A DNA stretch of 64,000 nt from Corynebacterium sp. ACRQK (GTDB lineage Bacteria; Actinomycetota; Actinomycetes; Mycobacteriales; Mycobacteriaceae), in the NCBI RefSeq assembly GCF_022345965.1, contig NZ_JAKRMU010000005.1:124001-188000 (forward strand). The letters run 5' to 3'. A model generated the notes under the pieces. That model made no database searches. It was not told where the DNA came from and worked only from the letters and a program-made list of their open reading frames with translations. This document shows, piece after piece, positions 45,226 through 54,532 of this stretch (position 1 is the stretch's first letter; every line of letters starts with the position of its first letter). The translations under genes were made by a program, and so were the position numbers.

Positions 45226-46662
45226 CTACACGCTGTAGTACAGCTCGAACTCCTTCGGGCTTGGCCCCTGGCGCAGCGGCTGGATCTCCAGCTCGTACTT
45301 CAGGCGCACATAAGCCTGAAGGAAGTCCTCGTCGAAGACTCCCCCGGCGGTCAGGAAATCGTGGTCTTCCTCCATTGCTGCCAGGGCGGTCTCGAGCGAG
45401 TGCGGCACCTTCGGCACCTTCTTCGCCTCCTCAGGCGGCAACTCGTAGAGGTCCTTATCCGTCGGCTCGCCCGGCTCGATGCGGTTCAGAATGCCGTCCA
45501 GCCCCGCCATCAGCTGGGCCGCGAAACCCAGGTAGGGGTTCGAGGACGGGTCCGGCGCACGGAACTCAATACGCTTGGCCGCAGGGCTATCGCCGGTCAG
45601 CGGAATGCGGATGGCCGCCGAGCGGTTGGACTGCGAATAAGCCAAATTGACAGGTGCCTCGAAGCCGGAATAGAGGCGTCGATAAGAGTTAACGGTGGGG
45701 TTCGTAAAGGCGAGCACCGCCGGGGCGTGGTGCAACAAACCACCGATGTAATAGCGCGCCATGTCGGACAGACCCGCATAGCCCGTCTCGTCGTAGAACA
45801 GCGGCTTGCCGTCCTTCCACAGCGACTGGTGAGCGTGCATGCCACAACCGCCATCACCGGCCAGCGGCTTCGGCATGAAGGTGGCGGTCTTGCGGTGCTG
45901 CTCGGCGGTGTTCTTCACCACATACTTGAAGGTCTGCAGGTCGTCCGCGGCGGCCAGCAGGGTATCGAAGCGATAGTTAACCTCCTGAATTCCGCCGGTG
46001 GCGACCTCGTGATGGAAGCGCTCGATCTCGAAGCCGACCTTCTCCAGGTTGTACGCAATATCGTCGCGCACCGGGATGGTCTTGTCGTACGGGGCGACCG
46101 GGAAGTAGCCGTCGTTGATGCGGATCTGGTTACCGCGATTCGGCGAGCCGTCCATCATCGTCTCCTCGCCGGAGCGCCACCACCCCTCGTCCGAATCCAC
46201 GCGGTGAAAGGACATGTTGGTGTCGGAGGCGTATTGGACGGAATCGAAGACGTAGAACTCCGCCTCCGCACCGATCGAGCAAGTGTCCGCCACGCCGGTT
46301 TCCTTCAGATGGTTCTCCGCCTTGCGCGCAATGGTGCGCGGATCGCGGCGATATGGCTGGCGGGTCAGCGGATCCTGCACGAAGAACTGCATGTTCAGCG
46401 TGGGGTGATCGCGGAACGGATCCACGTAGGCAGTCGTCGGGTCCGGGATCAGCGCCATATCCGACTTATCCACGGTGGAGAAGCCGGGGATGGAGGAGCC
46501 GTCGAAGGCGAAGCCGTCCTCCGCCGCCTTGGGGGTTAGCTCGCGTGCCGGGACAGTCAGCCCATGTTCCAGGCCGAACATGTTGGTAAAGCGAATGTCC
46601 AGGTAGCGAATGTTTTCCGACTTAATGAAGTCGATAACCTGGTCGATGCTTTTGAACTCCAT
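45226..46662 (-). CDS. glnA: Glutamine synthetase type I
   Basis: GlnA makes glutamine from glutamate, ammonia and ATP. The 478-residue enzyme has FAFDGSSIPGFSTVDKSDMA, the metal-site GAEAEFYVFD, the ATP-site KPLAGDGGCGMHAHQSLW and NPTVNSYRRLYSGFEAPVNL. KDLYELPPEEAKKVP carries Tyr406, the adenylylation site of the regulated GSI-beta type, so it should be controlled by GlnE. It lies 15 bases downstream of an ornithine-cyclodeaminase-like gene in the same direction and is likely co-transcribed with it. This linkage is not the usual one for the main corynebacterial glnA and suggests a paralogue or rearrangement. Confidence 0.95.
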   Translation of the reverse strand: MEFKSIDQVIDFIKSENIRYLDIRFTNMFGLEHGLTVPARELTPKAAEDGFAFDGSSIPGFSTVDKSDMALIPDPTTAYVDPFRDHPTLNMQFFVQDPLTRQPYRRDPRTIARKAENHLKETGVADTCSIGAEAEFYVFDSVQYASDTNMSFHRVDSDEGWWRSGEETMMDGSPNRGNQIRINDGYFPVAPYDKTIPVRDDIAYNLEKVGFEIERFHHEVATGGIQEVNYRFDTLLAAADDLQTFKYVVKNTAEQHRKTATFMPKPLAGDGGCGMHAHQSLWKDGKPLFYDETGYAGLSDMARYYIGGLLHHAPAVLAFTNPTVNSYRRLYSGFEAPVNLAYSQSNRSAAIRIPLTGDSPAAKRIEFRAPDPSSNPYLGFAAQLMAGLDGILNRIEPGEPTDKDLYELPPEEAKKVPKVPHSLETALAAMEEDHDFLTAGGVFDEDFLQAYVRLKYELEIQPLRQGPSPKEFELYYSV

Positions 46663-46677
46663 GGTTCGTTCAGGCTC

Positions 46678-47838
46678 CTAGGTTAGCTCCGGGGTATCCC
46701 AGAGATTCAGTTTGGTGCCGATGCCCTTCTCAAGGGCGTTTTCATACACCTCGGTAGCCCAGGAAACGTCCTCGACGGGCATGCCGCCGATGGAGTAGAA
46801 GAAGATCTGCTCGTCATTCTCGCGGCCTGGAGCCTTACCCGCAGCGATGGCACCGATGTTGTGCAGCTTCTCCTTCGGCAGGGTGCCTTCCTCGACCATG
46901 TCCCACCAGCGGTTGCCGGGGATTCCCAGCAGGCGCTCGTAGGTGATGTCCGGGCCGTTTTCCTGGAACCATTCCTTGTACAGGCCGTCGTAGTCCAGCA
47001 CCAGGTTGGATTCGTCGGACTTGATGAAGTCGTCGTCGAAGCGAGCCGCTGCGGGGCACAGCACCAGCGCGCCGGGCTTGAGCCACTCGCGCTTGAAGTA
47101 CGGGAAGGCCTGCGGGCCGTCCGGGGAGGTGGAAGTGCCGGCGATCAGGATGTCGCTGCCCTCGATGGCCTCCTGCTCGCTGTCGACAACCTGCACGTCC
47201 AGGTCCTCGAAGCGGTCACGGATCCACTGTGCTGCCTTTTCGGTGGAACCGGCGCTGCGGCCCTTGATCTTTACGGTCTTGATGCTGGGGCGCTGCGTGA
47301 TGGAAGAGGCCAGGATGGTGCGGGACATGACGCCCGGTCCGATGATGCCTACGGTCTCTGCGTTCTCTACGGCGAGGTGCTTGACGCCCACAGCGGGAAC
47401 TGCACCAGTGCGGTACGCGGATAGCAGGTTGGCCGACATGATGGCCTTCGGGGCGCCGGTGACGGCATCGTTGAGGACGAACACGTGGATGGAGCGGGGC
47501 AGGCCGGCAGTGCGATTCTCTGCGTTCGAGCCGTACCACTTCACGCCAGCGCCCTTGAACCGGCCGCCAAGGTAGGCGGGCATAGCCATGAAGCGACGGT
47601 CGGGGCCGTTGGCGGGCATGCCCTCGTGCTCGGGGTTGTCGGGGAAGTTGACCTGAGCGCCGTGGGAGTTTCCGGAAGCGCCGGCCATGCGGTAGTCGCC
47701 CTTATCCAGAAGGATCAGGGTTTCTTCCATGACGTCGACGCAGCGAGCAGAGTCCGTCACCCCCGCTTCAATCATGTCGGGCTCGGAAAGCCACAGGAAG
47801 TCGATGCTGGTGTCGGTGGAGCCGGTGGACTGGGTCAT
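46678..47838 (-). CDS. Ornithine cyclodeaminase/mu-crystallin family protein
   Basis: A 386-residue NAD(P)-binding protein of the ornithine cyclodeaminase/mu-crystallin family, about 50 residues longer than classic OCD. SARCVDVMEETLILLDKGDY, KWYGSNAENRTAGLPRSIHV and SANLLSAYRTGAVPAVGVKH form the substrate half; VGIIGPGVMSRTILASSIT is the Rossmann fold; DILIAGTSTSPDG is the second loop. Long relatives are sometimes annotated tyramine oxidase subunit B, a label I cannot confirm. It is the first gene of a pair with glnA. Substrates may be ornithine, other amino acids or imines; ammonia released by deamination could be captured by the adjacent glutamine synthetase. GAGGAG precedes ATG 47838. Confidence 0.85.
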   Translation of the reverse strand: MTQSTGSTDTSIDFLWLSEPDMIEAGVTDSARCVDVMEETLILLDKGDYRMAGASGNSHGAQVNFPDNPEHEGMPANGPDRRFMAMPAYLGGRFKGAGVKWYGSNAENRTAGLPRSIHVFVLNDAVTGAPKAIMSANLLSAYRTGAVPAVGVKHLAVENAETVGIIGPGVMSRTILASSITQRPSIKTVKIKGRSAGSTEKAAQWIRDRFEDLDVQVVDSEQEAIEGSDILIAGTSTSPDGPQAFPYFKREWLKPGALVLCPAAARFDDDFIKSDESNLVLDYDGLYKEWFQENGPDITYERLLGIPGNRWWDMVEEGTLPKEKLHNIGAIAAGKAPGRENDEQIFFYSIGGMPVEDVSWATEVYENALEKGIGTKLNLWDTPELT

Positions 47839-48603
47839 CGGCGAAATCTCTCCTCGAAGAAAATCGATTAGTTGAATCTGAAATTTTCTAGATCAAAACG
47901 CGCTGGGCGCTAGCCGCAAGCGCTGTACGCTCCGGTTTTTGGCAACCGATACATCTTCAACGATACAAACCTGCGCGAATATTCTAATGAAACAACGTTT
48001 TCAATACGATCGCGCAAACCTATGAGTCCGGCAAACCCCCTGCGCTTCACATAAATAATTAAGCAAAATATGCGGCCATTTCTCCACCCCCAGATGGGTA
48101 TGTGGCCAGAAAGTCCAGTCGACTACGCGGCCGCGGCAGTCACTTCCGATTGATGGAACACCAGCGGACGCGACCTATCGAGCCCCGCGCCCACGCGGCG
48201 CAGCTGCGCAGGATCGGTGGGGTCCACGCTGTGTTCAAGTGTTCCGTGCGAAGACTTGGTTCCACAGCGCGAGCGGTCGGAGGGCATGAGCTACGAGAAT
48301 CAATCAATGTCATGCCACAATGTAAGACACTCCAGCCCCCACACAACTGATCAGAAAAGCACTTCAGACGCATCATCAGCCCTCCGCCCAGCAAACAGCG
48401 TAAACACGGCCCTATCGCCATACGCGACATCAGTGAAGTCGACCAAAAAGAAGCCGACAAGAAAGCGCCCAATACCGAAGAACGCCGCAGCCCCAAGGCT
48501 CAATATCAGGGCCACGACAGCGTCTAACTAAAAGCCATTCAGATTCATACTCGGCGAAGTTAACTGATTTTTCGCACTAACTTAGGGCTGCAAAACAAAA
48601 AGC
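47839..48603. other. 765-bp gene-poor gap between the OCD gene and tRNA-Arg
   Basis: 47880-48080 is A+T-richer and must include the promoter of the OCD-glnA pair. 48110-48300 has overlapping short frames on both strands with no recognisable product. 48351-48515 could encode a small membrane protein on the minus strand (separate entry). The gap sits at the 3' side of a tRNA gene, so it may be the scar of a lost insertion; no att duplication could be identified by eye. Confidence 0.5.
48351..48515 (-). CDS. Possible small membrane protein (54 aa)
   Basis: On the minus strand, GTG 48515 opens a frame to TGA 48351-48353: VALILSLGAAAFFGIGRFL, then VGFFLVDFTDVAYGDRAV and a polar end RRADDASEVLF. 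It would be one or two hydrophobic segments with a short charged tail. There is no good ribosome-binding site, and it may be the tail of a decayed longer gene. Evidence is only hydropathy and codon character. Confidence 0.25.
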   Translation of the reverse strand: MALILSLGAAAFFGIGRFLVGFFLVDFTDVAYGDRAVFTLFAGRRADDASEVLF

Positions 48604-48675
48604 GCCCCAGAGAGGAATCGAACCTCCGACACCGGCTTTAGGAGAGCCGTGCTCTATCCACTGAGCTACTAGGGC
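48604..48675 (-). tRNA. tRNA-Arg (anticodon CCU)
   Basis: On the minus strand the gene starts GCCCTAGTAGCTCAG and ends CTGGGGC. The anticodon stem CGGCT/AGCCG encloses CTCCTAA, giving anticodon CCT (reads AGG), and the T arm is GGAGGTTCGATTCCTC. CCA is not encoded. Confidence 0.95.
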
Positions 48676-48841
48676 AATCGCACGGAATCCGTGCGAGGTA
48701 CATAATACAAGCCCACGAACGCTCCCCGTTAACCAGCCCTTTTGGTCACCGCACCCCAGTCCCCCAGCGCACCGGAACGTGTGGGCGTCCACACCAAAGA
48801 ACCCCCACACCGCACCCGCCACGAGGCTACGATTAAGAAGC

Positions 48842-50371
48842 ATGGGCGAAGCAGTGTCTACAGATACCTACACACCGAAACAACGCACCCGCTTCCGCGA
48901 GCGCCTCAACGCCGAGCTCGAGGTCTTCGACAAACACCTGCAGAACGCAGAGTTCATCAACCAGGGCACCATCGGCCTGGAGCTAGAGATGAACCTCGTC
49001 GGCGATGACATGCAGCCCAAGCGCTGCAACGTCGGCGTGCTGGAGAAGCTGGAGGAAACCCACCCGGGCGAATACCAGTCCGAGATCGGCTCCTTCAACG
49101 TGGAGATGAACCATCCCCCGCTGGCCATCACCGGCCACGGGCTCGAGCAACTGCAGGAAGGCCTCGACGAGCGCCTGCGCGCGGTGCAGAAAGCCGCCAA
49201 AGAACTCGGCTCCCACGCCGTGATGATCGGCACCCTTCCGACCCTGACCACCGACTTCCTCAGCGATCCCGCCTGGATCACCGATGAAAACCGCTACAAG
49301 GCTCTCAACAACGCCATCCTCGAATCCCGCGGCGAGCTGGTCCGCATCGAACTCGAAGGCGCCCTGCCCGGCCGGGTACTCGGTACCGTCGATTCCTATA
49401 GCCACGACTTCGAGGACATCGCGCCGGAATCCGCCTGCACATCTATGCAGCTGCACCTGCAGGTCGCGCCAAACCTCTTCGCCAACGCCTGGAACGCCTC
49501 CCAAGCAATCGCGGGCGTGCAGGCGGCGCTCAGCGCCAACTCCCCACTGTTCGTCGGACACAAGCTCTGGCACGAATCACGCATCCCCGTCTTTGAGCAG
49601 GCCATCGACACACGCACGGCAGAGCTCGTCAACCAGGGCGTGCGCCCGCGCGTGTGGTTCGGCGAACGGTGGATCACCAGCGTGTTCGACCTCTTCGAGG
49701 AAAACGGGCGCTACTTCTCCCCTCTCCTACCGGAGGATCGCCTGGAGGCCGGCACGCCCATCATGTCCGGCGACAGCCCCGGACTGCACTACATGAACCT
49801 GCACAACGGCACGATCTGGCGCTGGAACCGCCCGATCTACGACCCGAACCTGGAGCTCTCCCACATCCGCGTCGAAAACCGCCTGCTACCCGCCGGCCCC
49901 ACCACCGCCGACATCGTCGCGGACGCCGCCTTCTACTACGGACTCGTCAAATTCTTGGGCACGCAAAATCGCCCTGTATGGTCGCGGCTTTCTTTTGAGG
50001 ACGCCCACAGTAACTTCCTCGCCGGCGCCCGCGAAGGGCTGCGCGCCAGCCTGCGCTGGCCGCGTGTAGGGACTGTGCCGGTCCGAGAGTTGATTACCGA
50101 GCACCTACTCGACCAGGCTCGCGAGGGATTGGAACTGCTGGAGGTGGATTCCGAACTGATCGACACGTACCTGGGGATCATCGAAGGCCGCGCCCGCAGC
50201 GGACAAAACGGTGCAACCTGGCAGCTGGATACCTTGAACCGGCTGGCTCCGAATAGCGAGCCGGATTCCCCAGAGCGCGCCGAGGCGCTGGCCACCATGA
50301 TGCAGCGCTACCTCGCTAACCAGGCCAGCGGCCAGCCTGTGCACACCTGGTCCGTGGAAGGCCGCGGCTAG
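48842..50371 (+). CDS. Glutamate-cysteine ligase, GCS2-type
   Basis: A 509-residue ATP-dependent ligase of the GCS2 family. GTIGLELEMNLVGDDMQPKR is the N-terminal ATP/metal motif; EIGSFNVEMNHPPLAITGHG follows; TSMQLHLQVAPNLFANAWNA is the central glutamate-binding part; SGDSPGLHYMNLHNGTIWRW and LSHIRVENRLLPAGPTTAD are conserved late motifs. Corynebacteria use mycothiol, so gamma-glutamylcysteine could serve ergothioneine-type synthesis or another amide; the product is not certain. ATG 48842 follows AAGAAGC. It lies between tRNA-Arg and a convergent enoyl-CoA hydratase and is monocistronic. Confidence 0.85.
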   Translation: MGEAVSTDTYTPKQRTRFRERLNAELEVFDKHLQNAEFINQGTIGLELEMNLVGDDMQPKRCNVGVLEKLEETHPGEYQSEIGSFNVEMNHPPLAITGHGLEQLQEGLDERLRAVQKAAKELGSHAVMIGTLPTLTTDFLSDPAWITDENRYKALNNAILESRGELVRIELEGALPGRVLGTVDSYSHDFEDIAPESACTSMQLHLQVAPNLFANAWNASQAIAGVQAALSANSPLFVGHKLWHESRIPVFEQAIDTRTAELVNQGVRPRVWFGERWITSVFDLFEENGRYFSPLLPEDRLEAGTPIMSGDSPGLHYMNLHNGTIWRWNRPIYDPNLELSHIRVENRLLPAGPTTADIVADAAFYYGLVKFLGTQNRPVWSRLSFEDAHSNFLAGAREGLRASLRWPRVGTVPVRELITEHLLDQAREGLELLEVDSELIDTYLGIIEGRARSGQNGATWQLDTLNRLAPNSEPDSPERAEALATMMQRYLANQASGQPVHTWSVEGRG

Positions 50372-50383
50372 AACGGCAGGGAT

Positions 50384-51199
50384 TTAGCGGCCTCTGAACT
50401 GGGGCGCGCGTTTCTCGGCGCGAGCCCGGCGCGCTTCCTGCACGTCCTCGCTGGCCCAGACGTCCACCATCATCTGCTGCAGCTCCGCATCCGCGTGCAT
50501 GTCTGGGCTGTTGAACACCCGCTTCGAATGCTCCATAGAAAGCGGAGCCTGGCGCGCCACCCGATGCGCAAGGGCGGTGGCGCTGGGGGTGGCGTCATCA
50601 AGAACCACAGAAAAACCCGTCGCCCGAGCTTGTTCGGCGCCTACCCGGGCGCCCGCCAAGAACACGTTGCGGGCCAGCGCGCCGCCCATCAGCTCGCGGG
50701 CTCGGGCGTGGGTCCACAGATCCAGGGCAAAGCCGTGCTCGGCGACCGGCACCCAGCAGGCCCCCTCGTCGGCAAAAACGCGCAGGTCACAAGCCAAAGC
50801 GATCTGGCAGCCCGCGCCGACCGCCGGACCGTGAACATCCGCAATGACAGGCACCGGGGTGGTCCGGATGGCCGAGAGCATGTCCTCCATGGCGGACCAA
50901 AAATCATCGGCATACACGCCACCCGAGAGGTCCGCTCCGGCGCAGAAAACGGGCCCCTCGCCGCGGATCAGGATGGCGCGCACCCCGGCGGAGGTGTGGG
51001 CGCGGACGGCCTCGGCGACGGCGGTGGCGATGGCTGCGTTGAGGGCGTTGCGCTTCTCCGGTCGGTTAAGGGTGATCACGCCGACCTGCGGGGTAGCGTC
51101 CTCGAGCGCGGGAGAACCCGGGGTTGCGGAACCGCCAGCATTGCTTGCAATGTCTGCCCCGACGGTCTCTAGATGAGTGATGACGTGCCCTGCGCTCAT
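50384..51199 (-). CDS. Enoyl-CoA hydratase/isomerase family protein
   Basis: A crotonase-fold protein of about 271 residues. VGVITLNRPEKRNALNAAIA is the family start, ILIRGEGPVFCAGADLSGGV the first oxyanion-hole region, and DVHGPAVGAGCQIALACDLR the second with a catalytic-site Gly-Ala-Gly pattern. The acidic residue usual for hydratases is not obvious (VAEHGFALDLWTHARAREL), so a different crotonase reaction is possible. Residues 15-35 are a Gly/Ser/Pro-rich insertion between the start and the first strand. ATG 51199 is preferred to a TTG three codons earlier. It probably functions in fatty-acid degradation. Confidence 0.85.
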   Translation of the reverse strand: MSAGHVITHLETVGADIASNAGGSATPGSPALEDATPQVGVITLNRPEKRNALNAAIATAVAEAVRAHTSAGVRAILIRGEGPVFCAGADLSGGVYADDFWSAMEDMLSAIRTTPVPVIADVHGPAVGAGCQIALACDLRVFADEGACWVPVAEHGFALDLWTHARARELMGGALARNVFLAGARVGAEQARATGFSVVLDDATPSATALAHRVARQAPLSMEHSKRVFNSPDMHADAELQQMMVDVWASEDVQEARRARAEKRAPQFRGR

Positions 51200-51266
51200 G
51201 GCTAGCAATGTACCGCAGGGGCGGTGCCATACGCGGGTGTTTCGCGGTAACCCGCGCGGAGTTTCC

Positions 51267-51869
51267 CTAGCCCTCTAGGCCGGCGTGGAAGGTCAGCGGG
51301 TCGCCGCCGATGCGGCCATCCTCCACGTCCAGAGCCTCGATGGCGGAAACCTCGTCAGCGGAAAGCTCGAAGCCGAAGACGTCGAAGTTCTGGCGCACGC
51401 GCTCCACCTTGGAGGACCGCGGGATCACCACGTCGCCACGCTGGATGTGCCAGCGGATGATGGCCTGCGCCACGCTCACGCCGTGCTCGGCAGCGATTTT
51501 CGCGATGGTCGGGTCGGTCAGGTTCTGCCCCTGCCCCAACGGCGACCATGCCTCGGTGACGATCCCGCGGTCGCGGTTGTCGGCGCGCTGCACATCTCCG
51601 GCCTTCACCGCGTCTGCTACGGCACGCCCGACGGCCTCCTCGTTGCCGTAGATCGCGGCGGTATCAATGTGGCGGTAGCCGGTCTCGATCGCGGCGCGCA
51701 CCGAGGTGTACGTGTCCTCGTCACTCAACTGCCATACGCCCAGCCCCAGCTGCGGAATGGTCTTGCCGTCGTTCATTTCAAGGGTCGCTACCGCATCGTT
51801 CTTTTCGCTCGTGGCCTCTTTTGTACGCCACTTAGCCCGTTCTCGCGACGGCGCTGTTAAAGACTCCAT
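51267..51869 (-). pseudogene. Aldo/keto reductase with internal in-frame deletion of the catalytic centre
   Basis: The 200-residue product begins as a normal AKR: TLEMNDGKTIPQLGLGVWQL, ETGYRHIDTAAIYGNEEAVG with the catalytic Asp and Tyr. After AVADAVKAG the sequence jumps to DVQRADNRDRGIVTEAW, a late part of the barrel, then AIIRWHIQRGDVVIPRSSKV and SADEVSAIEALD. About 90-100 residues that hold the catalytic Lys and His (FVTTKLW and YLIHWP regions in the family) are missing, with the frame kept. It therefore cannot be a working reductase, although the NADPH-binding end is intact. The N-terminal 30 residues are an uncertain extension; ATG 51776 is an alternative start. The junction is near 51590-51600. 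Confidence 0.8.
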
Positions 51870-51959
51870 CGCCGACCTAATGCTTTCGCATGTGAGACAA
51901 TATGCAGGATCCTTCTTATTCGATCAAGGGATCACGTTGTAAAGAATCACAAGGAATAT

Positions 51960-52841
51960 ATGGAAGCCCTCTATATCAACAACCTCAATAAGAGTTACGG
52001 GGACCACCAAGTCCTCCACGACATGACGCTCCAGGTACAGCCTGGTGAGATGTACGGTTTCGTCGGCTCCAACGGTGCCGGCAAGTCCACCACCATGCGC
52101 ATCGCACTGGGAGTGCTCGCGGCGGACAGCGGCGAAGTGCTCATGGGCGATCGGCCGATCGACGATGACCTGCGCCGCCGCATTGGCTACATGCCGGAAG
52201 AGCGCGGCCTGTACGCGAAAGAGAAGATCGGCGACCAACTGCGCTTCTTCGCCCGCCTCCACGGCTTAAACGACGAAGCCGCCGGGAAGAATGCGGACGA
52301 TCTGCTGGAACAGCTCGGCCTAGCCGAGCGCTCGGACGACAAGCTGGAGGAGCTGTCACTGGGTAACCAGCAGCGCGTCCAGCTGGCGGCCTCGCTGATC
52401 CACGATCCGGAGTTGCTAATCCTGGACGAGCCTTTCTCCGGCCTGGATCCCGTGGCCGTGAACGTGATGAGCGACCTGCTTGTCGAGCGCTGCAACGCCG
52501 GCGTGCCGGTGCTGTTCAGCTCCCACCAGCTGGATCTGGTGCAGCGCCTGTGCGACCGCGTGGGCATCATCGCCAAGGGGCGCATGAAAGCCGAGGGCAC
52601 CGTCGACGAACTGCGTACCCGCGGCCCCATCGTCTACGAGGTGCGCACTCCGGCGCGCGATTGGTACCCCCAGGGCACGCGCCTGGTCGAGGACTTCGGC
52701 GAGGGCGTGCTGCTCGAGGCCGAAACTACGGACCTGGATCAGCAGATCCTGCAGGCTGCGATGGCCGTCGGCCCGGTCCACTCGTTCTCCCGCCGTATCC
52801 CGCACCTTGCAGAGCTCTTCCAGGAGGTCGTCGAATCATGA
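51960..52841 (+). CDS. ABC transporter ATP-binding protein (Nat/drug-export type)
   Basis: A 293-residue ATPase: Walker A GSNGAGKST, Q-loop IGYMPEERGLYAKEKIGDQL, signature LSLGNQQRVQLAASL (LSLGN instead of LSGGQ, as in NatA-like exporters), Walker B LLILDEPFSGLDPVA and switch His in FSSHQLDLVQRL. A C-terminal domain of about 75 residues follows. Its TGA overlaps the ATG of the permease gene (ATGA), so the two proteins are made together. AAGGAA precedes the start. Likely substrates are Na+, peptides or lipophilic compounds. Confidence 0.9.
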   Translation: MEALYINNLNKSYGDHQVLHDMTLQVQPGEMYGFVGSNGAGKSTTMRIALGVLAADSGEVLMGDRPIDDDLRRRIGYMPEERGLYAKEKIGDQLRFFARLHGLNDEAAGKNADDLLEQLGLAERSDDKLEELSLGNQQRVQLAASLIHDPELLILDEPFSGLDPVAVNVMSDLLVERCNAGVPVLFSSHQLDLVQRLCDRVGIIAKGRMKAEGTVDELRTRGPIVYEVRTPARDWYPQGTRLVEDFGEGVLLEAETTDLDQQILQAAMAVGPVHSFSRRIPHLAELFQEVVES

Positions 52842-54058
52842 GTTATTCTTCCCCGAACACCATCGCCACCGTCGCTAAACGCGAAATCCAGGTGGCCTCC
52901 CGCAGCAAGGCGATCATGTTCTCCTTGGGCATCGTCATCGCCGTCATGCTCATCGGCGTGTTCGTCGGCGCATGGTTCGCCGACAAGGACGACGGTAACG
53001 AAACCCCGAAGCTCGGCCTTGTGGGGATTGAGAAGGAGTTTATTGACGCCGCCCCAGCCTCCACCGAAGGTGCCTCAGAGGGAACTGAAGGTTCCGGTGG
53101 CGTGGAGGCGGAAACCGTGGCCTCCCACGACGAGGCTTCCTCTAAGGTGACCGACGAGGACCTCGATGCAGCCCTGGTGAAGACTGATTCGGGCTACGAA
53201 CTGCTCGCCGAAGGAAAGCCCGACCCCGCGATCCTCAGCACCGTTAGCGCTGCGATCAATGCGCACGCGCAATCCGAAGCGCTGAACAAGGTGGGCGTTT
53301 CCCCCGAAGAGTTTGCCAAGGCCACCCCTTCCACACAATTGGAGACAGTGGATCTAGAGGCAGATGATGCAATTGAGGCTAACGGACCGCAGATCTTCAC
53401 CGCCCTTGTCGGTGTTATGCTGATGGCCTACTTCATCATCCTCTTTGCCGCCAACGTCGGCGGACGCATCACCGAGGAGAAGTCCTCGCGCGTAGTGGAG
53501 ATCATCCTGGCTTCCGCCCGCCCGATGGATTTCCTGGCTGGCAAGATCATCGGCAACACCATCTTCGGTTTCATTGGCGCCGCTATCCTGCTGACTATTG
53601 GCGCGGTCGCAGTATCCGTCTCCGGGCTGTTGGGGGACGTGGACTTCGACTACACGGTGGTGGCCCTCATGCTGCTGGCCTTCTGCATCGGCATGCTGTT
53701 CTTCGGCAGCCTATACGCGGCAGCGGGTTCGATGGTCTCTCGCACGGAGGATCTGCAGTCTACACAGGCTCCAATCCTGCTGTTCATTTTCGGCATGACC
53801 TATGCCCCACTGTTCGGGCTGAGCAACATGGAATCCACGTTCATGCAGGTGCTGGGTTGGGTGCCGCCGTTTAGCCTGACGGTCGCCCCGATGAACATGG
53901 CGGCGGGCACTATGAGCCTGCCGCAGGTTCTGCTCAGCTTCCTCATCGCCACCGTTGCGACGATCCTGGTGATCCTGCTGGTGGCTCGCGTCTACCGCAA
54001 TTCCATCCTGAACAACGGCAGGAAGATGAGCTGGGCCAAGGCGCTGAAGGGCGCCTAG
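52838..54058 (+). CDS. ABC-2 type permease (NatB-like)
   Basis: A 406-residue membrane partner of the preceding ATPase. One N-terminal TM (ASRSKAIMFSLGIVIAVMLI), a large acidic extracellular domain (about 50-165, rich in Glu/Ala/Ser) and five more TM segments at the C-terminus (MLMAYFIILFAANVGGRITE, EEKSSRVVEIILASARPMDF, LAGKIIGNTIFGFIGAAILL). The EEKSSRVVEIILAS motif is a hallmark of NatB/ABC-2 permeases. ATG 52838 overlaps the ATPase stop. Confidence 0.9.
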   Translation: MSYSSPNTIATVAKREIQVASRSKAIMFSLGIVIAVMLIGVFVGAWFADKDDGNETPKLGLVGIEKEFIDAAPASTEGASEGTEGSGGVEAETVASHDEASSKVTDEDLDAALVKTDSGYELLAEGKPDPAILSTVSAAINAHAQSEALNKVGVSPEEFAKATPSTQLETVDLEADDAIEANGPQIFTALVGVMLMAYFIILFAANVGGRITEEKSSRVVEIILASARPMDFLAGKIIGNTIFGFIGAAILLTIGAVAVSVSGLLGDVDFDYTVVALMLLAFCIGMLFFGSLYAAAGSMVSRTEDLQSTQAPILLFIFGMTYAPLFGLSNMESTFMQVLGWVPPFSLTVAPMNMAAGTMSLPQVLLSFLIATVATILVILLVARVYRNSILNNGRKMSWAKALKGA

Positions 54059-54109
54059 TCGCCCAAGTTCACGGCGATCAGGCGCCCTAGTTTAAGGCGA
54101 TCGGGTGCC

Positions 54110-54469
54110 TTAGTTCACGGCGATAAGGTCAATAATAAAGACCAGCGTGCGACCAGACAGGGGGTGGCCCATGCCGGCCGGGCCGTACGCCTTCTCCGGG
54201 GGAATGGTCAGCTTGCGGCGACCGCCGGCGCGCATGCCCGGGATACCCTCCTGCCAGCCCTCGATCAGGCCGGAGAGGGGGAACTCGATGGACTCGCCGC
54301 GATCCCACGAGGAGTCGAACTCCTCGCCAGTCTCGAAGTCCACTCCCACGTAGTGCACCTCCACCATGCCACCCGGCACGGTCTCTGCACCCTCGCCGAT
54401 CACCAGGTCTTCAATCACCAGATCCTTCGGTGCGGGGCCATTCGAGAGATCGATCTGCGGTTTACTCAT
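54110..54469 (-). CDS. FKBP-type peptidyl-prolyl cis-trans isomerase
   Basis: A 119-residue cytoplasmic FKBP domain protein: MVEVHYVGVDFETGEEFDSS, WDRGESIEFPLSGLIEGWQE, GIPGMRAGGRRKLTIPPEKA and YGPAGMGHPLSGRTLVFIID cover the whole fold and the active-site residues. No signal peptide. The neighbouring gltA-fkbp order recurs in corynebacteria. It assists proline isomerisation in folding. Confidence 0.93.
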   Translation of the reverse strand: MSKPQIDLSNGPAPKDLVIEDLVIGEGAETVPGGMVEVHYVGVDFETGEEFDSSWDRGESIEFPLSGLIEGWQEGIPGMRAGGRRKLTIPPEKAYGPAGMGHPLSGRTLVFIIDLIAVN

Positions 54470-54532
54470 GGGGGAAGTCTCCTTTGAAAACTGATAGCTT
54501 CTCGAAGCTCCACCCTAGCAAAACGCGAAACA

